A DNA stretch of 64,000 nt from Bacillota bacterium. GTDB lineage: Bacteria > Bacillota > UBA4882 > UBA8346. Below the pieces are notes generated by a model, which saw only the letters and a program-made list of their open reading frames with translations, ran no database searches and was not told the origin of the DNA. The translations under genes were made by a program, and so were the position numbers. How positions within the stretch are numbered: the stretch's first letter is position 1; the number at the start of each line of letters is the position of its first letter. The stretch is taken from contig JAEYRN010000029.1 of the NCBI GenBank assembly GCA_023435565.1, forward strand, positions 1-64,000, read 5' to 3'. Shown here piece by piece: positions 1-8,032 of the stretch.

Positions 1-145
1 CGTAAACTCCGGGTTCTTTTATCGCAATTTTTCAAGGTGCTGTTCGGGTTTCGAAAATCTACCGTTTTTGAATTTGAAGTTGCACTTTAATTGAAAAACA
101 AGATTTATTCAGGAACCCCTATTTAGAAGCGGCATTAACGTAGCA

Positions 146-556
146 TTGGACAATTCAAAGTACTTTGTGTTAAGGGCAAGTACTAAGGATATAACTGTCT
201 TTGATAATAGTTTTGAATCACCTGCTTATATCATTCCCCCGGAAAGCCCTTTAATAATGTTTCAAATAAATCGGCCAAGCCCACAAATTCTGTTGATTAC
301 AGAAAAACAAGTTTATCAAATCATTTCTGAAAATCTAACCTTAAAACCAATCATCTCTTTTGCTAAAGAGGCCAAAGGCTGCTTGCTCTTGGAAGAAGAG
401 AACCGTTTTGTTATTATGACTGATCAAGAATTATTGGTTATCGATTCTGCAAACTTTGAAGTTAAAAATAGGTTTGAGTTTTTCGTGAATTCAGACCAAG
501 AGTACAGTCGTATTAAAAAAGATGAAAAGAGATTTTACTTTATTCCTACTTTATAG
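146..556 (+). CDS. hypothetical protein, possibly a gene fragment
   Basis: I do not recognise this 136-aa protein. The starting TTG has no clear ribosome binding site, and the reading frame is open upstream only to about position 95. The sequence alternates short hydrophobic beta-strand-like stretches with charged turns (for example LLITEKQVYQIISEN and FVIMTDQELLVID), as in beta-propeller or WD40-like repeats, but no signature motif can be named. It has no signal peptide or membrane segment. It stands alone and is richer in A/T than the genes to its right. It may be the tail of a larger decayed gene. Whether it is expressed is uncertain. Confidence 0.4.
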   Translation: MDNSKYFVLRASTKDITVFDNSFESPAYIIPPESPLIMFQINRPSPQILLITEKQVYQIISENLTLKPIISFAKEAKGCLLLEEENRFVIMTDQELLVIDSANFEVKNRFEFFVNSDQEYSRIKKDEKRFYFIPTL

Positions 557-993
557 TAATGGCAATTGATGATTGGAGTTTTCCTGAAACCATTGTCACC
601 TTGATTTTAAGCCCACGTACCGTAGACCCGATTGTTTTTGATGTGCCTTTGGGTTGATGGGCATCAATTGACAATTTCGTTGTCCAATTGGATTATATAC
701 AGAATTACGGTGTGTATTTTGGGATTTATTTTGGGGTAGGGGCGAATTATTATTCGCCCCTACGGCATTGTCGTCATTCATTCCGCAATTTGTCCCAAAT
801 ATTATTCATATTTTTCTATTAATAACAGTGTTAAATGTTTCTTTAATAATCATGTAAATGTTTGATCATTACGATAAATTGATGCAATTTCGCATGGGGA
901 AATAGGCTGGTATTTCAACCACACATCAGCAGTTCCCCAATGTATATCTAATTTTAAACTAATCCGGGCATACTACCACCGAGGTGATTTTAT
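557..993. other. intergenic region with a short hairpin
   Basis: No convincing gene is present in this 437-bp stretch. Its one clear structure is the perfect inverted repeat at 736-763, listed separately. A GAGGTG ribosome binding site at 981-986 belongs to the Ku gene that follows. Confidence 0.6.
736..763. repeat. perfect 12-bp inverted repeat (GC-rich hairpin)
   Basis: The arms GTAGGGGCGAAT and ATTCGCCCCTAC pair perfectly around a 4-nt TATT loop. No T-tract follows on either strand, so it is not an ordinary intrinsic terminator. Hairpins of this type occur as dispersed intergenic repeats in some bacteria. That identity is an inference here because only one copy was noticed in the window. 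Confidence 0.6.
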
Positions 994-1815
994 TTGCGCA
1001 CCCTTTGGAAAGGCGCCATCAGCTTCGGACTGGTCAATGTCCCCATCAAAATGTACACTGCCACGGAAAAAAAGGAGATCAAGTTTAACTTCCTCCATGA
1101 AAAATGCGGTACTCCCATTAAATATGAGCGCCGCTGCCCAACCTGTGACATGGAAGTGCCTCCGGAAGAAATCGTCCGAGGTTATGAATACCAAAAAGGC
1201 CAGTATGTTGTCTTAAAGGATGAAGATTTTGAGGGAATTCCCGATGAACGGACCAAAACCATCGACATAATGGACTTTGTGGATTTAACAGAGGTTGATC
1301 CAATTTATTTCGAAAAAAGTTATTATCTCGAACCCAGCCAAGGCGGGGAAAAAGCCTATTCGCTCCTTAAAAAAGCCATGCAGGATACGGGAAAAATCGC
1401 CGTAGCCCGAGTCACCATCCGCTCCAAGGAAACTCTGGTCGTGCTCAGGGTCTACCAAAACGTGCTCGCCATGGCTACCATCTTTTATCCGGACGAGATT
1501 CGTAACACCGCAGGGCTGACCGGAGTCCAACTCGAGCCCAAACTGCACGAAAATGAAGTTCAAATGGCTACCAGCTTAATCCAAAACCTTTCCAGCCACT
1601 TTGACGCTTCTAAATATACCAACAACTATCGTGAGGCCTTAATGCAGATCATACAAACAAAAATCGCCGGAGGCGAAGTGGCCCAGGCTCCCGAAAGGGA
1701 AACAGGCAAGATTATTGATCTCATGGAAGCTCTCCGGGCCAGTATTGCCGCAACCGAAAAAGAAAAACCCGTTCAAACGCAGGAAAAACGCCGCAGCCGC
1801 GCTAAAACGGGTTAA
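994..1815 (+). CDS. ku: Ku domain DNA end-binding protein (non-homologous end joining)
   Basis: Bacterial Ku forms a homodimeric ring on double-strand DNA ends and recruits the ligase LigD in two-component end joining, often in spores or stationary cells. The 273-aa protein has the family start (RTLWKGAISFGLVNVPIKMY) and the Cys-containing segment with C38, C48 and C51 (CGTPIKYERRCPTC), followed by the Ku core. Its short tail is rich in Arg and Lys (KRRSRAKTG), the part known to contact DNA and partners. Length is normal for the family. The start is TTG with a GAGGTG ribosome binding site 7-8 nt upstream. No ligD lies in the window, so the partner ligase must be elsewhere or absent. The next gene is convergent. 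Confidence 0.95.
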   Translation: MRTLWKGAISFGLVNVPIKMYTATEKKEIKFNFLHEKCGTPIKYERRCPTCDMEVPPEEIVRGYEYQKGQYVVLKDEDFEGIPDERTKTIDIMDFVDLTEVDPIYFEKSYYLEPSQGGEKAYSLLKKAMQDTGKIAVARVTIRSKETLVVLRVYQNVLAMATIFYPDEIRNTAGLTGVQLEPKLHENEVQMATSLIQNLSSHFDASKYTNNYREALMQIIQTKIAGGEVAQAPERETGKIIDLMEALRASIAATEKEKPVQTQEKRRSRAKTG

Positions 1816-1823
1816 AGTTATAT

Positions 1824-2015
1824 TTAATGATTAAGATTTTTCTTAGTCTCCGGCCAAAGGGGGCCTTTCTGGACCGCCTTTTTGCGATGACCCAGTAAAG
1901 CCAGGGAGGTTTTCTCATAAAACTCCTGCTCCTCGCTGGCCTCTGATAGCCAATTCAAATACTGCCATTGTAATTCAAGATGTAGCTGTTCAAAACGGTT
2001 TGACCGGCGCGGCAC
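1824..2015 (-). CDS. small hypothetical protein (63 aa)
   Basis: The product is a soluble, charged small protein rich in Glu, Gln, Leu and Trp, predicted mostly helical. It has no signal peptide or membrane segment, and I do not recognise the family. A strong GGAGG ribosome binding site sits 6 nt before the GTG start, which supports a real gene. It converges on ku with only 8 bp between the two stops. Function unknown. Confidence 0.6.
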   Translation of the reverse strand: MPRRSNRFEQLHLELQWQYLNWLSEASEEQEFYEKTSLALLGHRKKAVQKGPLWPETKKNLNH

Positions 2016-2129
2016 TTGAATCCTCCTAACCTAATAATCAATATTATTATTAGATTCGCGGTTTCGTATCACGATTCCTGCAAAAATTCCCAATCATTTT
2101 TCGTAATTAATCATTAAAAACAAGCAATT

Positions 2130-2588
2130 TCATGTCCCTTCCGAAATCTCATTGCTTAATTCATTAACATCATTGCGTTGGCAAGGAAAATGAGCCGCCA
2201 GATGCTCTCCGGCTGATTTTATACCATAACAAACCCCATCTGTAAAACGGCCTTCTTTAAAGAAAATACCCATTTGCTCCTTAGTCTCTTCCCAAAAGTT
2301 AGCCGGGACCACCCGATCAATCCCCTGGTCACCAATGATCGCAAAGCGCCGTTCCTTGGCAGCCAAATAGATTAATACCCCATTTCGCAGTTCAGTCTTG
2401 ACCATTCCTAGTTTTTCAAAGACTTCCTTAGCCCTGGCCATTGGGTCTTTTCCCGAACCGGATTCGACATGGACCCGGATCTCGCCCGAGGTACATTTTT
2501 CCGCTTCCTCTATGGCTGCAATTATTCTCTCCTTCTCTTTACTGGAAAAGAACTGTTTCGCTTTTAAAAACCCAAACAAACCCACCAA
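2130..2588 (-). CDS. TPM-domain protein (cytosolic form)
   Basis: The 152-aa protein carries a TPM domain: an N-terminal helix (KEKERIIAAIEEAEKCTSGEIRVHVE), then VFEKLGMVKTELRNGVLIYLAAKERRFAI split across its length, then an IGDQGIDRVVP turn. TPM domains occur in YgcG-type membrane proteins and in plant photosystem II repair phosphatases, and their bacterial role is poorly defined. This copy has no signal peptide or Gly-rich tail, unlike its neighbour. The open frame begins at a TTG directly after GGGGGAGG; a TTG at 2579 has better spacing (9 nt) and is the more likely start. It is probably co-transcribed with the secreted TPM protein and lemA upstream. Confidence 0.8.
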   Translation of the reverse strand: MVGLFGFLKAKQFFSSKEKERIIAAIEEAEKCTSGEIRVHVESGSGKDPMARAKEVFEKLGMVKTELRNGVLIYLAAKERRFAIIGDQGIDRVVPANFWEETKEQMGIFFKEGRFTDGVCYGIKSAGEHLAAHFPCQRNDVNELSNEISEGT

Positions 2589-2718
2589 CCTCCCCCGTTA
2601 CACCTTTAAATTACGACCCTAATTATTCAAAATCCCAATCGAGAAAATCAGTTGAACTCTTAACTCTATCAAAGAAATACTACCTCATCTAAATATAATT
2701 GTAAATTATTAATTACTA

Positions 2719-3489
2719 TTACCATCCTCCGCTGGCCCCGCCGCCGCCGAAGCTGCCGCCGCCACCGCTAAATCCCCCTCCGCCCGAACTTCCACCTCCG
2801 AAACCTCCCCCGCTGCCAAAACCGCCGCCCCAATATCCGGTATCGCTATAACCTCTGCGATAACGCCGTTGATTGTTTCGATTATTCCGAAGGCTTGAGA
2901 AAAATGAAAATAAGACCAGAATCATCGCTACTATAAAAGCCGATGGGAATGAACTACTCTTTTTCCTACGAACTGGAGTCGCTTGATAGCCCTCGATATT
3001 ATAATCGGGAGATATCGATTTGATGATGGTATAAACCCCAGCCCTAATCCCTCCATAAAAATCCCCATTTTGAAACCTGGGAGTTATTTCGTTTCGGATA
3101 ATCATTCCCGCTCTACCGTCAGGTACGCTTTCTTCCAAGCCATACCCGACCTCGATTCTAATTTTTTGTTCTTCCTTGGCGACAAGTAAAATTAATCCGT
3201 TATCCTTACCCTTTAAGCCGGGTTTATTGTGCTCAAATAATTTTTCGGTGAAACCCTCCAAATCATCCCCTTTGAGGCTTGGTATAATAACCACCAATAT
3301 TTGATTACCGGTATTTTCGGCATACTGATAAAGCTCTTGAGAAAGTCCGGTCTGCTCGCTTTCCGTTAGTATCCCAACCTGGTCGGTAACATATTGGTTT
3401 ATCTTAAAAGCTTCCATTCCCCAAGTCGCAATAGAAAACTGCCCTATAAAAAAAAGGGCGATGATTAGGCTAAACCATCGCTTATTCAT
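2719..3489 (-). CDS. YgcG-family TPM-domain membrane protein with Gly/Ser-rich tail
   Basis: The protein starts with a signal peptide (MNKRWFSLIIALFFIGQFSIA), followed by an extracytoplasmic TPM domain (about residues 30-165, with the DNGLILLVA and RIEVGYGLE blocks), a transmembrane helix (FIVAMILVLFSFFSSL), an Arg/Asn-rich stretch and a low-complexity Gly/Ser tail ending GASGGW. This is the usual YgcG layout, often found next to LemA as here. The longer frame opens at an ATG at 3504, but GGAGG lies just after that codon and 8 nt before the ATG at 3489, so 3489 is chosen. The lemA stop lies 15-18 bp upstream, so the two genes are very probably one operon. The molecular role is unknown; an envelope or stress function is usually assumed. 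Confidence 0.85.
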   Translation of the reverse strand: MNKRWFSLIIALFFIGQFSIATWGMEAFKINQYVTDQVGILTESEQTGLSQELYQYAENTGNQILVVIIPSLKGDDLEGFTEKLFEHNKPGLKGKDNGLILLVAKEEQKIRIEVGYGLEESVPDGRAGMIIRNEITPRFQNGDFYGGIRAGVYTIIKSISPDYNIEGYQATPVRRKKSSSFPSAFIVAMILVLFSFFSSLRNNRNNQRRYRRGYSDTGYWGGGFGSGGGFGGGSSGGGGFSGGGGSFGGGGASGGW

Positions 3490-3506
3490 TAATTTTTCCT
3501 CCATTT

Positions 3507-4064
3507 TTAGAAATCAACTATTGGATTCTCCCTCGCTGCCTCCGGGACTTCAAAGTATTCTTTTATAGTAGCGCCAAAAATTTTAGCAAACATACTTCCT
3601 GGAAATAATATAACTTTATCATTATACTTTTTTACCAGGTCGTTATATCGTTTCCTTTCAACCGCCAAACGGTTTTCAGTCCCTTCGAGGTTATCCATTA
3701 ACCGGTTAACTTGTTCATTTGCTTTTAACTGAGGATAATTCTCCACTACCATCATCAAACGGTTGAGGGCGGATTCCAAGGCGCCGTTGGCGGCTGATTT
3801 CTCTTGGACGGTATTAGCTTCCAGCATCCGGTTCCTGGCATTGTTCAAGTTGGTAAAGATCTCTTTTTCATGGGCCATATATCCCTTAACTGAGTTAACT
3901 AAGTTAGGAATCAGATCATGCCGTCTTAGGAGAATATTGTCAACCTGTTTCATTTGGGATTCAATCTCGTTATTCATAGCCTTAAAACTATTGGAATACG
4001 AAATAAAGATTAATATAATAACCAACACAACGCCAATTCCAATAAAAATAGATGATTTCTTCAT
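3507..4064 (-). CDS. lemA: LemA family protein
   Basis: LemA proteins have an N-terminal membrane anchor and a helical bundle facing outward. Here the anchor is IFIGIGVVLVIILIFISY, followed by the family hallmarks NEIESQMKQVDNILLRRHDL, the signature IPNLVNSVKGYM and the ending FPGSMFAKIFG. The length of 185 aa is normal. The ORF can be extended to a GTG at 4073, but that codon overlaps the AGGAG ribosome binding site; the ATG at 4064 has the correct 8-nt spacing. It heads a lemA-ygcG-TPM cluster, a common bacterial pairing whose biochemical role is not established. Confidence 0.92.
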   Translation of the reverse strand: MKKSSIFIGIGVVLVIILIFISYSNSFKAMNNEIESQMKQVDNILLRRHDLIPNLVNSVKGYMAHEKEIFTNLNNARNRMLEANTVQEKSAANGALESALNRLMMVVENYPQLKANEQVNRLMDNLEGTENRLAVERKRYNDLVKKYNDKVILFPGSMFAKIFGATIKEYFEVPEAARENPIVDF

Positions 4065-4149
4065 AATAATCACTCCTATATTAGTTGAATTAAATATTCA
4101 TTATAAATTTATTAAACGAAAAGCCTTATTAATAGTTTCAAAATAATAC

Positions 4150-4184
4150 GTAATTGAGAGAATTGCATAATTTTAAATTTAAGC
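4150..4184 (+). repeat. half-copy of the palindromic element found at 59271-59381
   Basis: These 35 bases match the reverse complement of 59357-59391 at 32 of 35 positions, sharing GTAATTGAGAGAATTG and the following AT-rich part. It lies between lemA and the HD-GYP gene. Only one arm of the palindrome appears to be present here. Confidence 0.55.
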
Positions 4185-4193
4185 GAATTCTCA

Positions 4194-5267
4194 TTAACTA
4201 TCCAATACTTTCATAATAAACAAAGTCAAATCCTTCTTCAAGTCCCGTTCCAGCGGTTGTTCGATCTTACTCCCTGCTGGGTCGATTATTGAAGCAACTA
4301 CTGGGCGGCCGGGAAATTCTTTATTGATTTTAGTTACCACTGCTTTTTCGCCATTATTAAGTAATACGATGCTTCCTACCGGGAATGGAGCTATCTTCTC
4401 CAAAAAAACCTCGGCAATCTCCGGATCAAATGCCTGTCCCTCAGCATCTCTTAGATATTCAATAGCTTCATGGGGCATAATCTGTGCTCTGTAAGAACGG
4501 CTAGTGGTTAAAGCATCATAAACATCAGCTATTGCGGTAATTCTAGCGTACAAATGAATCGATTCTCCCCTCAAACCGCGGGGATAACCGGTACCGTCAA
4601 ATTTTTCATGATGTTGCCAAGCCACGTGGGCTGAAGACATGCCAAAGTCGTTGCAATCGCGAATGATATCATAACCAAGCTTAGTATGGGTTTTTATCGA
4701 ATTATATTCTTCTTTTGAAAGGGGGCCGGGTTTATATAGTAATTCATCCGGAATAAATGCCTTTCCGATATCATGTAAAATCGAACCGATTCCCAATTCC
4801 TTTAAACGTTTATAATTAAAACCCATCCCAATCCCGGTGACCATTGACAAAATTCCTACTCCCAAACAATGAGCAAAAGTATAGTCATTCATTGCTCTGA
4901 CTTCCACCAAGTTAATCATAATATTCGGATTATGAATCAATTCATCGGTGATACTATCGACAACTTTAATCACTTTTTCCCCTTCGGGGGTCTTTGCGTT
5001 CTTAACATTTTGCATTGTTTCTTTGACAATCTGTGTAGCTTCACTTCTGGTCTGCTCGGTAACCAATTCATCAATTTCAATCTTACCGACAAGTTCATCA
5101 ATAATATATACTGAGCTAATACCGAAATCTTTCAACTTTTCGATAAAACCACGATGCAAACAGACTCCTTTAGCCAATAAAAGATTGCCGTCACTCCAAT
5201 ATACGTTCTTGGCGATCTTCATACCACTTTTCAAATTATCTACCGCAAGCAGTCTGATCGGGCTCAC
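4194..5267 (-). CDS. HD-GYP domain phosphodiesterase (probable c-di-GMP hydrolase)
   Basis: HD-GYP proteins degrade cyclic di-GMP in the cytoplasm. The 357-aa protein has an N-terminal domain (residues 1-100) of the kind often fused to HD-GYP, then the catalytic domain with H133, the HD pair H165-D166 followed by IGK, and the HHEKFDGTGYP motif at 219-229. The GYP tripeptide is intact, so activity is likely. A C-terminal segment (about 290-357) resembles the small beta domain in many such proteins. No membrane segment or receiver domain is seen. The GTG start overlaps its AGGAG ribosome binding site, so the true start is uncertain by a few codons. It follows dtd and rel on the same strand with a 37-bp gap. 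Confidence 0.88.
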   Translation of the reverse strand: MSPIRLLAVDNLKSGMKIAKNVYWSDGNLLLAKGVCLHRGFIEKLKDFGISSVYIIDELVGKIEIDELVTEQTRSEATQIVKETMQNVKNAKTPEGEKVIKVVDSITDELIHNPNIMINLVEVRAMNDYTFAHCLGVGILSMVTGIGMGFNYKRLKELGIGSILHDIGKAFIPDELLYKPGPLSKEEYNSIKTHTKLGYDIIRDCNDFGMSSAHVAWQHHEKFDGTGYPRGLRGESIHLYARITAIADVYDALTTSRSYRAQIMPHEAIEYLRDAEGQAFDPEIAEVFLEKIAPFPVGSIVLLNNGEKAVVTKINKEFPGRPVVASIIDPAGSKIEQPLERDLKKDLTLFIMKVLDS

Positions 5268-5304
5268 TCCTAACTCTTTAGTATAGCTTTTCAGACTTTC
5301 AAAA

Positions 5305-5754
5305 TTAAAACAAACGTTTGCTGTCGAGTAGGATAGTTACGGGGCCGTCATTGAGAATTTCTACAGTCATATGGCTTCGAAAACGCCCCTTGGCAACAGG
5401 CAACTGATACTTTTCAATTTCCTGACAAAAAGTTTGATATAGTTTTTCACCGATCTCCGGAGGCGCGGCTTGACTAAAACTAGGGCGTCGCCCTTTACGG
5501 CAATCACCGTATAAAGTAAATTGCGAAACTACCAAAACCGGTAATCCAAGATTTAATTGGGAACAATTTAATTTTCCGGAGTCGTCGGCAAAAATTCGAA
5601 GATTAACAGTCTTTTCCGCTAGGTAACGCGCATCCTCTTCGTTATCTTCCATCCCAACGCCTAATAAAACAACGAGTCCCGGGCCAATTTCACCGACAGT
5701 TTCTGTTCCCACACTCACTTTGCCACTCAGGACCCGTTGGATTACAGCCCGCAT
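5305..5754 (-). CDS. dtd: D-aminoacyl-tRNA deacylase
   Basis: Dtd hydrolyses D-aminoacyl-tRNAs, and glycyl-tRNA-Ala, preventing D-amino acids from entering translation. The 149-aa length is typical. Signature segments are all present: MRAVIQRV at the start, the catalytic SQFTLYGDCRKGRRPSF block (about residues 78-94) and the GPVT segment near the C terminus (NDGPVTILLDS). It sits between rel and the HD-GYP gene on the same strand. Rel-Dtd adjacency is common in Bacillota. Confidence 0.95.
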   Translation of the reverse strand: MRAVIQRVLSGKVSVGTETVGEIGPGLVVLLGVGMEDNEEDARYLAEKTVNLRIFADDSGKLNCSQLNLGLPVLVVSQFTLYGDCRKGRRPSFSQAAPPEIGEKLYQTFCQEIEKYQLPVAKGRFRSHMTVEILNDGPVTILLDSKRLF

Positions 5755-5876
5755 TTACCTTATTTCACCCTTAATTAGTATTTACAAACGGTCACTGATG
5801 ATTCTCTTAATAGAATACCTTGATTGATTACCCAAGATCTTTATCGGCAGGTAGGGCCCATATCTCTATCCATAAT

Positions 5877-8018
5877 TTAACGTACTAAGCGGCTGACCCG
5901 GTAAACCCGTTGTACGCCGTCCACCCGTCCTACCCGTTTGAAGATTGATTGGATCTGGTCGGAGTTGGCAATTTCCAATGTAAGATTAATAAAAGCCTTG
6001 CCTTTTTTGGAACGGGCCTTAGCTGCGTTCAAATATAGTTTTAATTCGGATATTGCGTTTAAGACATCAGTCAATAAATTGACCCGGTCATCGCCTTCAA
6101 TTTCAATATCAACCGAATAAGTCCCCGGTGTTGTCTGGTCCCATTCAACCTCAATTATTCTTTCCTTGTCCTCAGTCAAAAGGTTAGGGCAATCAATCCG
6201 ATGCACGGAAACCCCCTTACCTCTGGTTATGAATCCGATTATCGGATCGCCGGGTACCGGATTGCAGCACTTAGAAAAACGGACTAGTAAATTATCGATT
6301 CCCCGGACCTTAATGCCCAGCCCCGGCCTGCGGGGCCTTTTTTTCTCCTCAACTTCAGGAATTAACGGTTTAGCCGGTTCTTTTTCAACCCCAAGTTTAC
6401 CTAAAACCTGATTGGGAGTCACTTTTAAATCGCCGATTGCCGCTAATAAATCATCCAAACTTACAAACCCTAATTTCTTAGCGGCTTCATTTATCTGCTC
6501 TAACCGGGCGCTCTCTTGAAAATCATACCCTTGCTTTTTTATCTCCCGATCTAACAGTTCCCTGCCGATTTGAATATTTTCTTCCCGGTTTTGTTCCCTG
6601 ATCCATTGCCTGATCCTGTTTTTTGCCTTAGTAGTCTTAACGAATTGCAACCAATCCCGGCTTGGTCCGGAGGTCCCCTTAGAACTCAATATTTGGACAA
6701 TGTCTCCGTTTTTTAGCTGATAGTCCAGGGGTACCAATCTGCTGTTAACCTTGGCTCCGGTACATTGATGTCCTAAAGTTGTATGGATACTGTAAGCAAA
6801 ATCCACCGGAGTGGAACCGGCCGGCAAATTTTTTACATCACCCTGAGGTGTAAAGACAAAAACCTCATCCATAAATAAACCGATTCGCAGAGTCTCCATG
6901 AACTCCTCAGAATCCTTCATCTCACCCTGCCACTCGATAAGGTGACGCAGCCATGCAATTTTTTCCCTTAATTCCTTATCATCCGGCCCGCTTTCTTTAT
7001 ATAGCCAATGGGCGGCGATACCGAATTCAGCAGTTCGGTGCATTTCCCAGGTCCGGATCTGGATCTCCAAGGGTTCACCATTTGGCCCAATTAAGGTTGT
7101 GTGTAAAGATTGGTACATATTTGACTTGGGCATGGCTACATAATCTTTAAACCGTCCGGGAATTGGCTTCCAAAGTGTATGCACTATTCCTAAAACTTCA
7201 TAACAGTCCTGAACCGTGGAAACAATCACCCGTAGGCCCATTAAGTCATAAATTTCACTAAAATCTTTCCCTTGTTCTTGCATTTTTTCATAAATGCTAT
7301 AAAAATGTTTAGGCCGGCCTTGAACCTCCGCCTTAATCTCCATTTCAGCCAAAGCTCGTTCCAAAGTCTTTTTTACCTCAATAATATAACCTTCGCGTTC
7401 CTGACGTTTCTTGGCCACTTTGTTAACCAAGTCATAATAGGCGTCCGGGTCCAAATATCGTAATGAGAGATCTTCCAATTCCCACTTGACCTTCCACATC
7501 CCCAACCGATGGGTAAGAGGAGCATAAATCTCAATCGTTTCCCGAGCGATACTTTTTTGTTTCGCCACCGGTAGATGTTTTAGAGTCCTCATATTATGAA
7601 GCCGGTCGGCCAATTTAATAATAATTACTCTTAAATCTTGGGTCATGGCTAAAAACATTTTGCGCAGGTTTTCCATCTGCTGTTCTTGTTTATTTTGAAA
7701 AGCAAGCCGACTCAGTTTGGTTACCCCGTCAACCAACAGGGCTACTTCCGAACCGAAATTCTTTTGGATCTCCTCCGCCTCGATGTTTGTATCTTCGACC
7801 ACATCGTGTAGCAAAGCCGCAATAATGGACACCGTGTCCATACCCAGTTCATGGACAATGGCAGCTACTTCCAAAGGGTGTTGAATATAAGCTTCACCCG
7901 AATCCCGTTTTTGCCCTTGGTGCGCCAAAAAGGCATACTCATAAGCCGCCTTTATCTTTGCCAAGTCGTTTTCCGACTTTACCTCACCAAGTTTTTGAAG
8001 TAAATCTTCAATAGTCAT
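5877..8018 (-). CDS. rel: bifunctional (p)ppGpp synthetase/hydrolase Rel
   Basis: Rel makes and degrades the stringent-response alarmone (p)ppGpp on stalled ribosomes. Domains in order: an HD hydrolase (about residues 25-180, with the intact AALLHDVVEDT motif and RLHNMRTL), the synthetase (about 230-350, with SIYEKM, DLMGLRVI and YQSLHTT), a TGS domain (about 388-448, VFTPQGDVKNLPAGSTPVDFA split here), a zinc-finger/helical region with SKCCNPVPGD, and a C-terminal ACT domain. The intact HD motif predicts hydrolase activity, as in long Bacillota Rel enzymes. It lies 14 bp after recJ. The apt gene often found between recJ and rel is missing here. Confidence 0.96.
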   Translation of the reverse strand: MTIEDLLQKLGEVKSENDLAKIKAAYEYAFLAHQGQKRDSGEAYIQHPLEVAAIVHELGMDTVSIIAALLHDVVEDTNIEAEEIQKNFGSEVALLVDGVTKLSRLAFQNKQEQQMENLRKMFLAMTQDLRVIIIKLADRLHNMRTLKHLPVAKQKSIARETIEIYAPLTHRLGMWKVKWELEDLSLRYLDPDAYYDLVNKVAKKRQEREGYIIEVKKTLERALAEMEIKAEVQGRPKHFYSIYEKMQEQGKDFSEIYDLMGLRVIVSTVQDCYEVLGIVHTLWKPIPGRFKDYVAMPKSNMYQSLHTTLIGPNGEPLEIQIRTWEMHRTAEFGIAAHWLYKESGPDDKELREKIAWLRHLIEWQGEMKDSEEFMETLRIGLFMDEVFVFTPQGDVKNLPAGSTPVDFAYSIHTTLGHQCTGAKVNSRLVPLDYQLKNGDIVQILSSKGTSGPSRDWLQFVKTTKAKNRIRQWIREQNREENIQIGRELLDREIKKQGYDFQESARLEQINEAAKKLGFVSLDDLLAAIGDLKVTPNQVLGKLGVEKEPAKPLIPEVEEKKRPRRPGLGIKVRGIDNLLVRFSKCCNPVPGDPIIGFITRGKGVSVHRIDCPNLLTEDKERIIEVEWDQTTPGTYSVDIEIEGDDRVNLLTDVLNAISELKLYLNAAKARSKKGKAFINLTLEIANSDQIQSIFKRVGRVDGVQRVYRVSRLVR

Positions 8019-8032
8019 CCAAGGGACCCTCT

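Noticed and set aside
596..781. 61-codon minus-strand ORF before ku
   Set aside because: It overlaps the GC-rich inverted repeat and has no ribosome binding site or plausible protein character.
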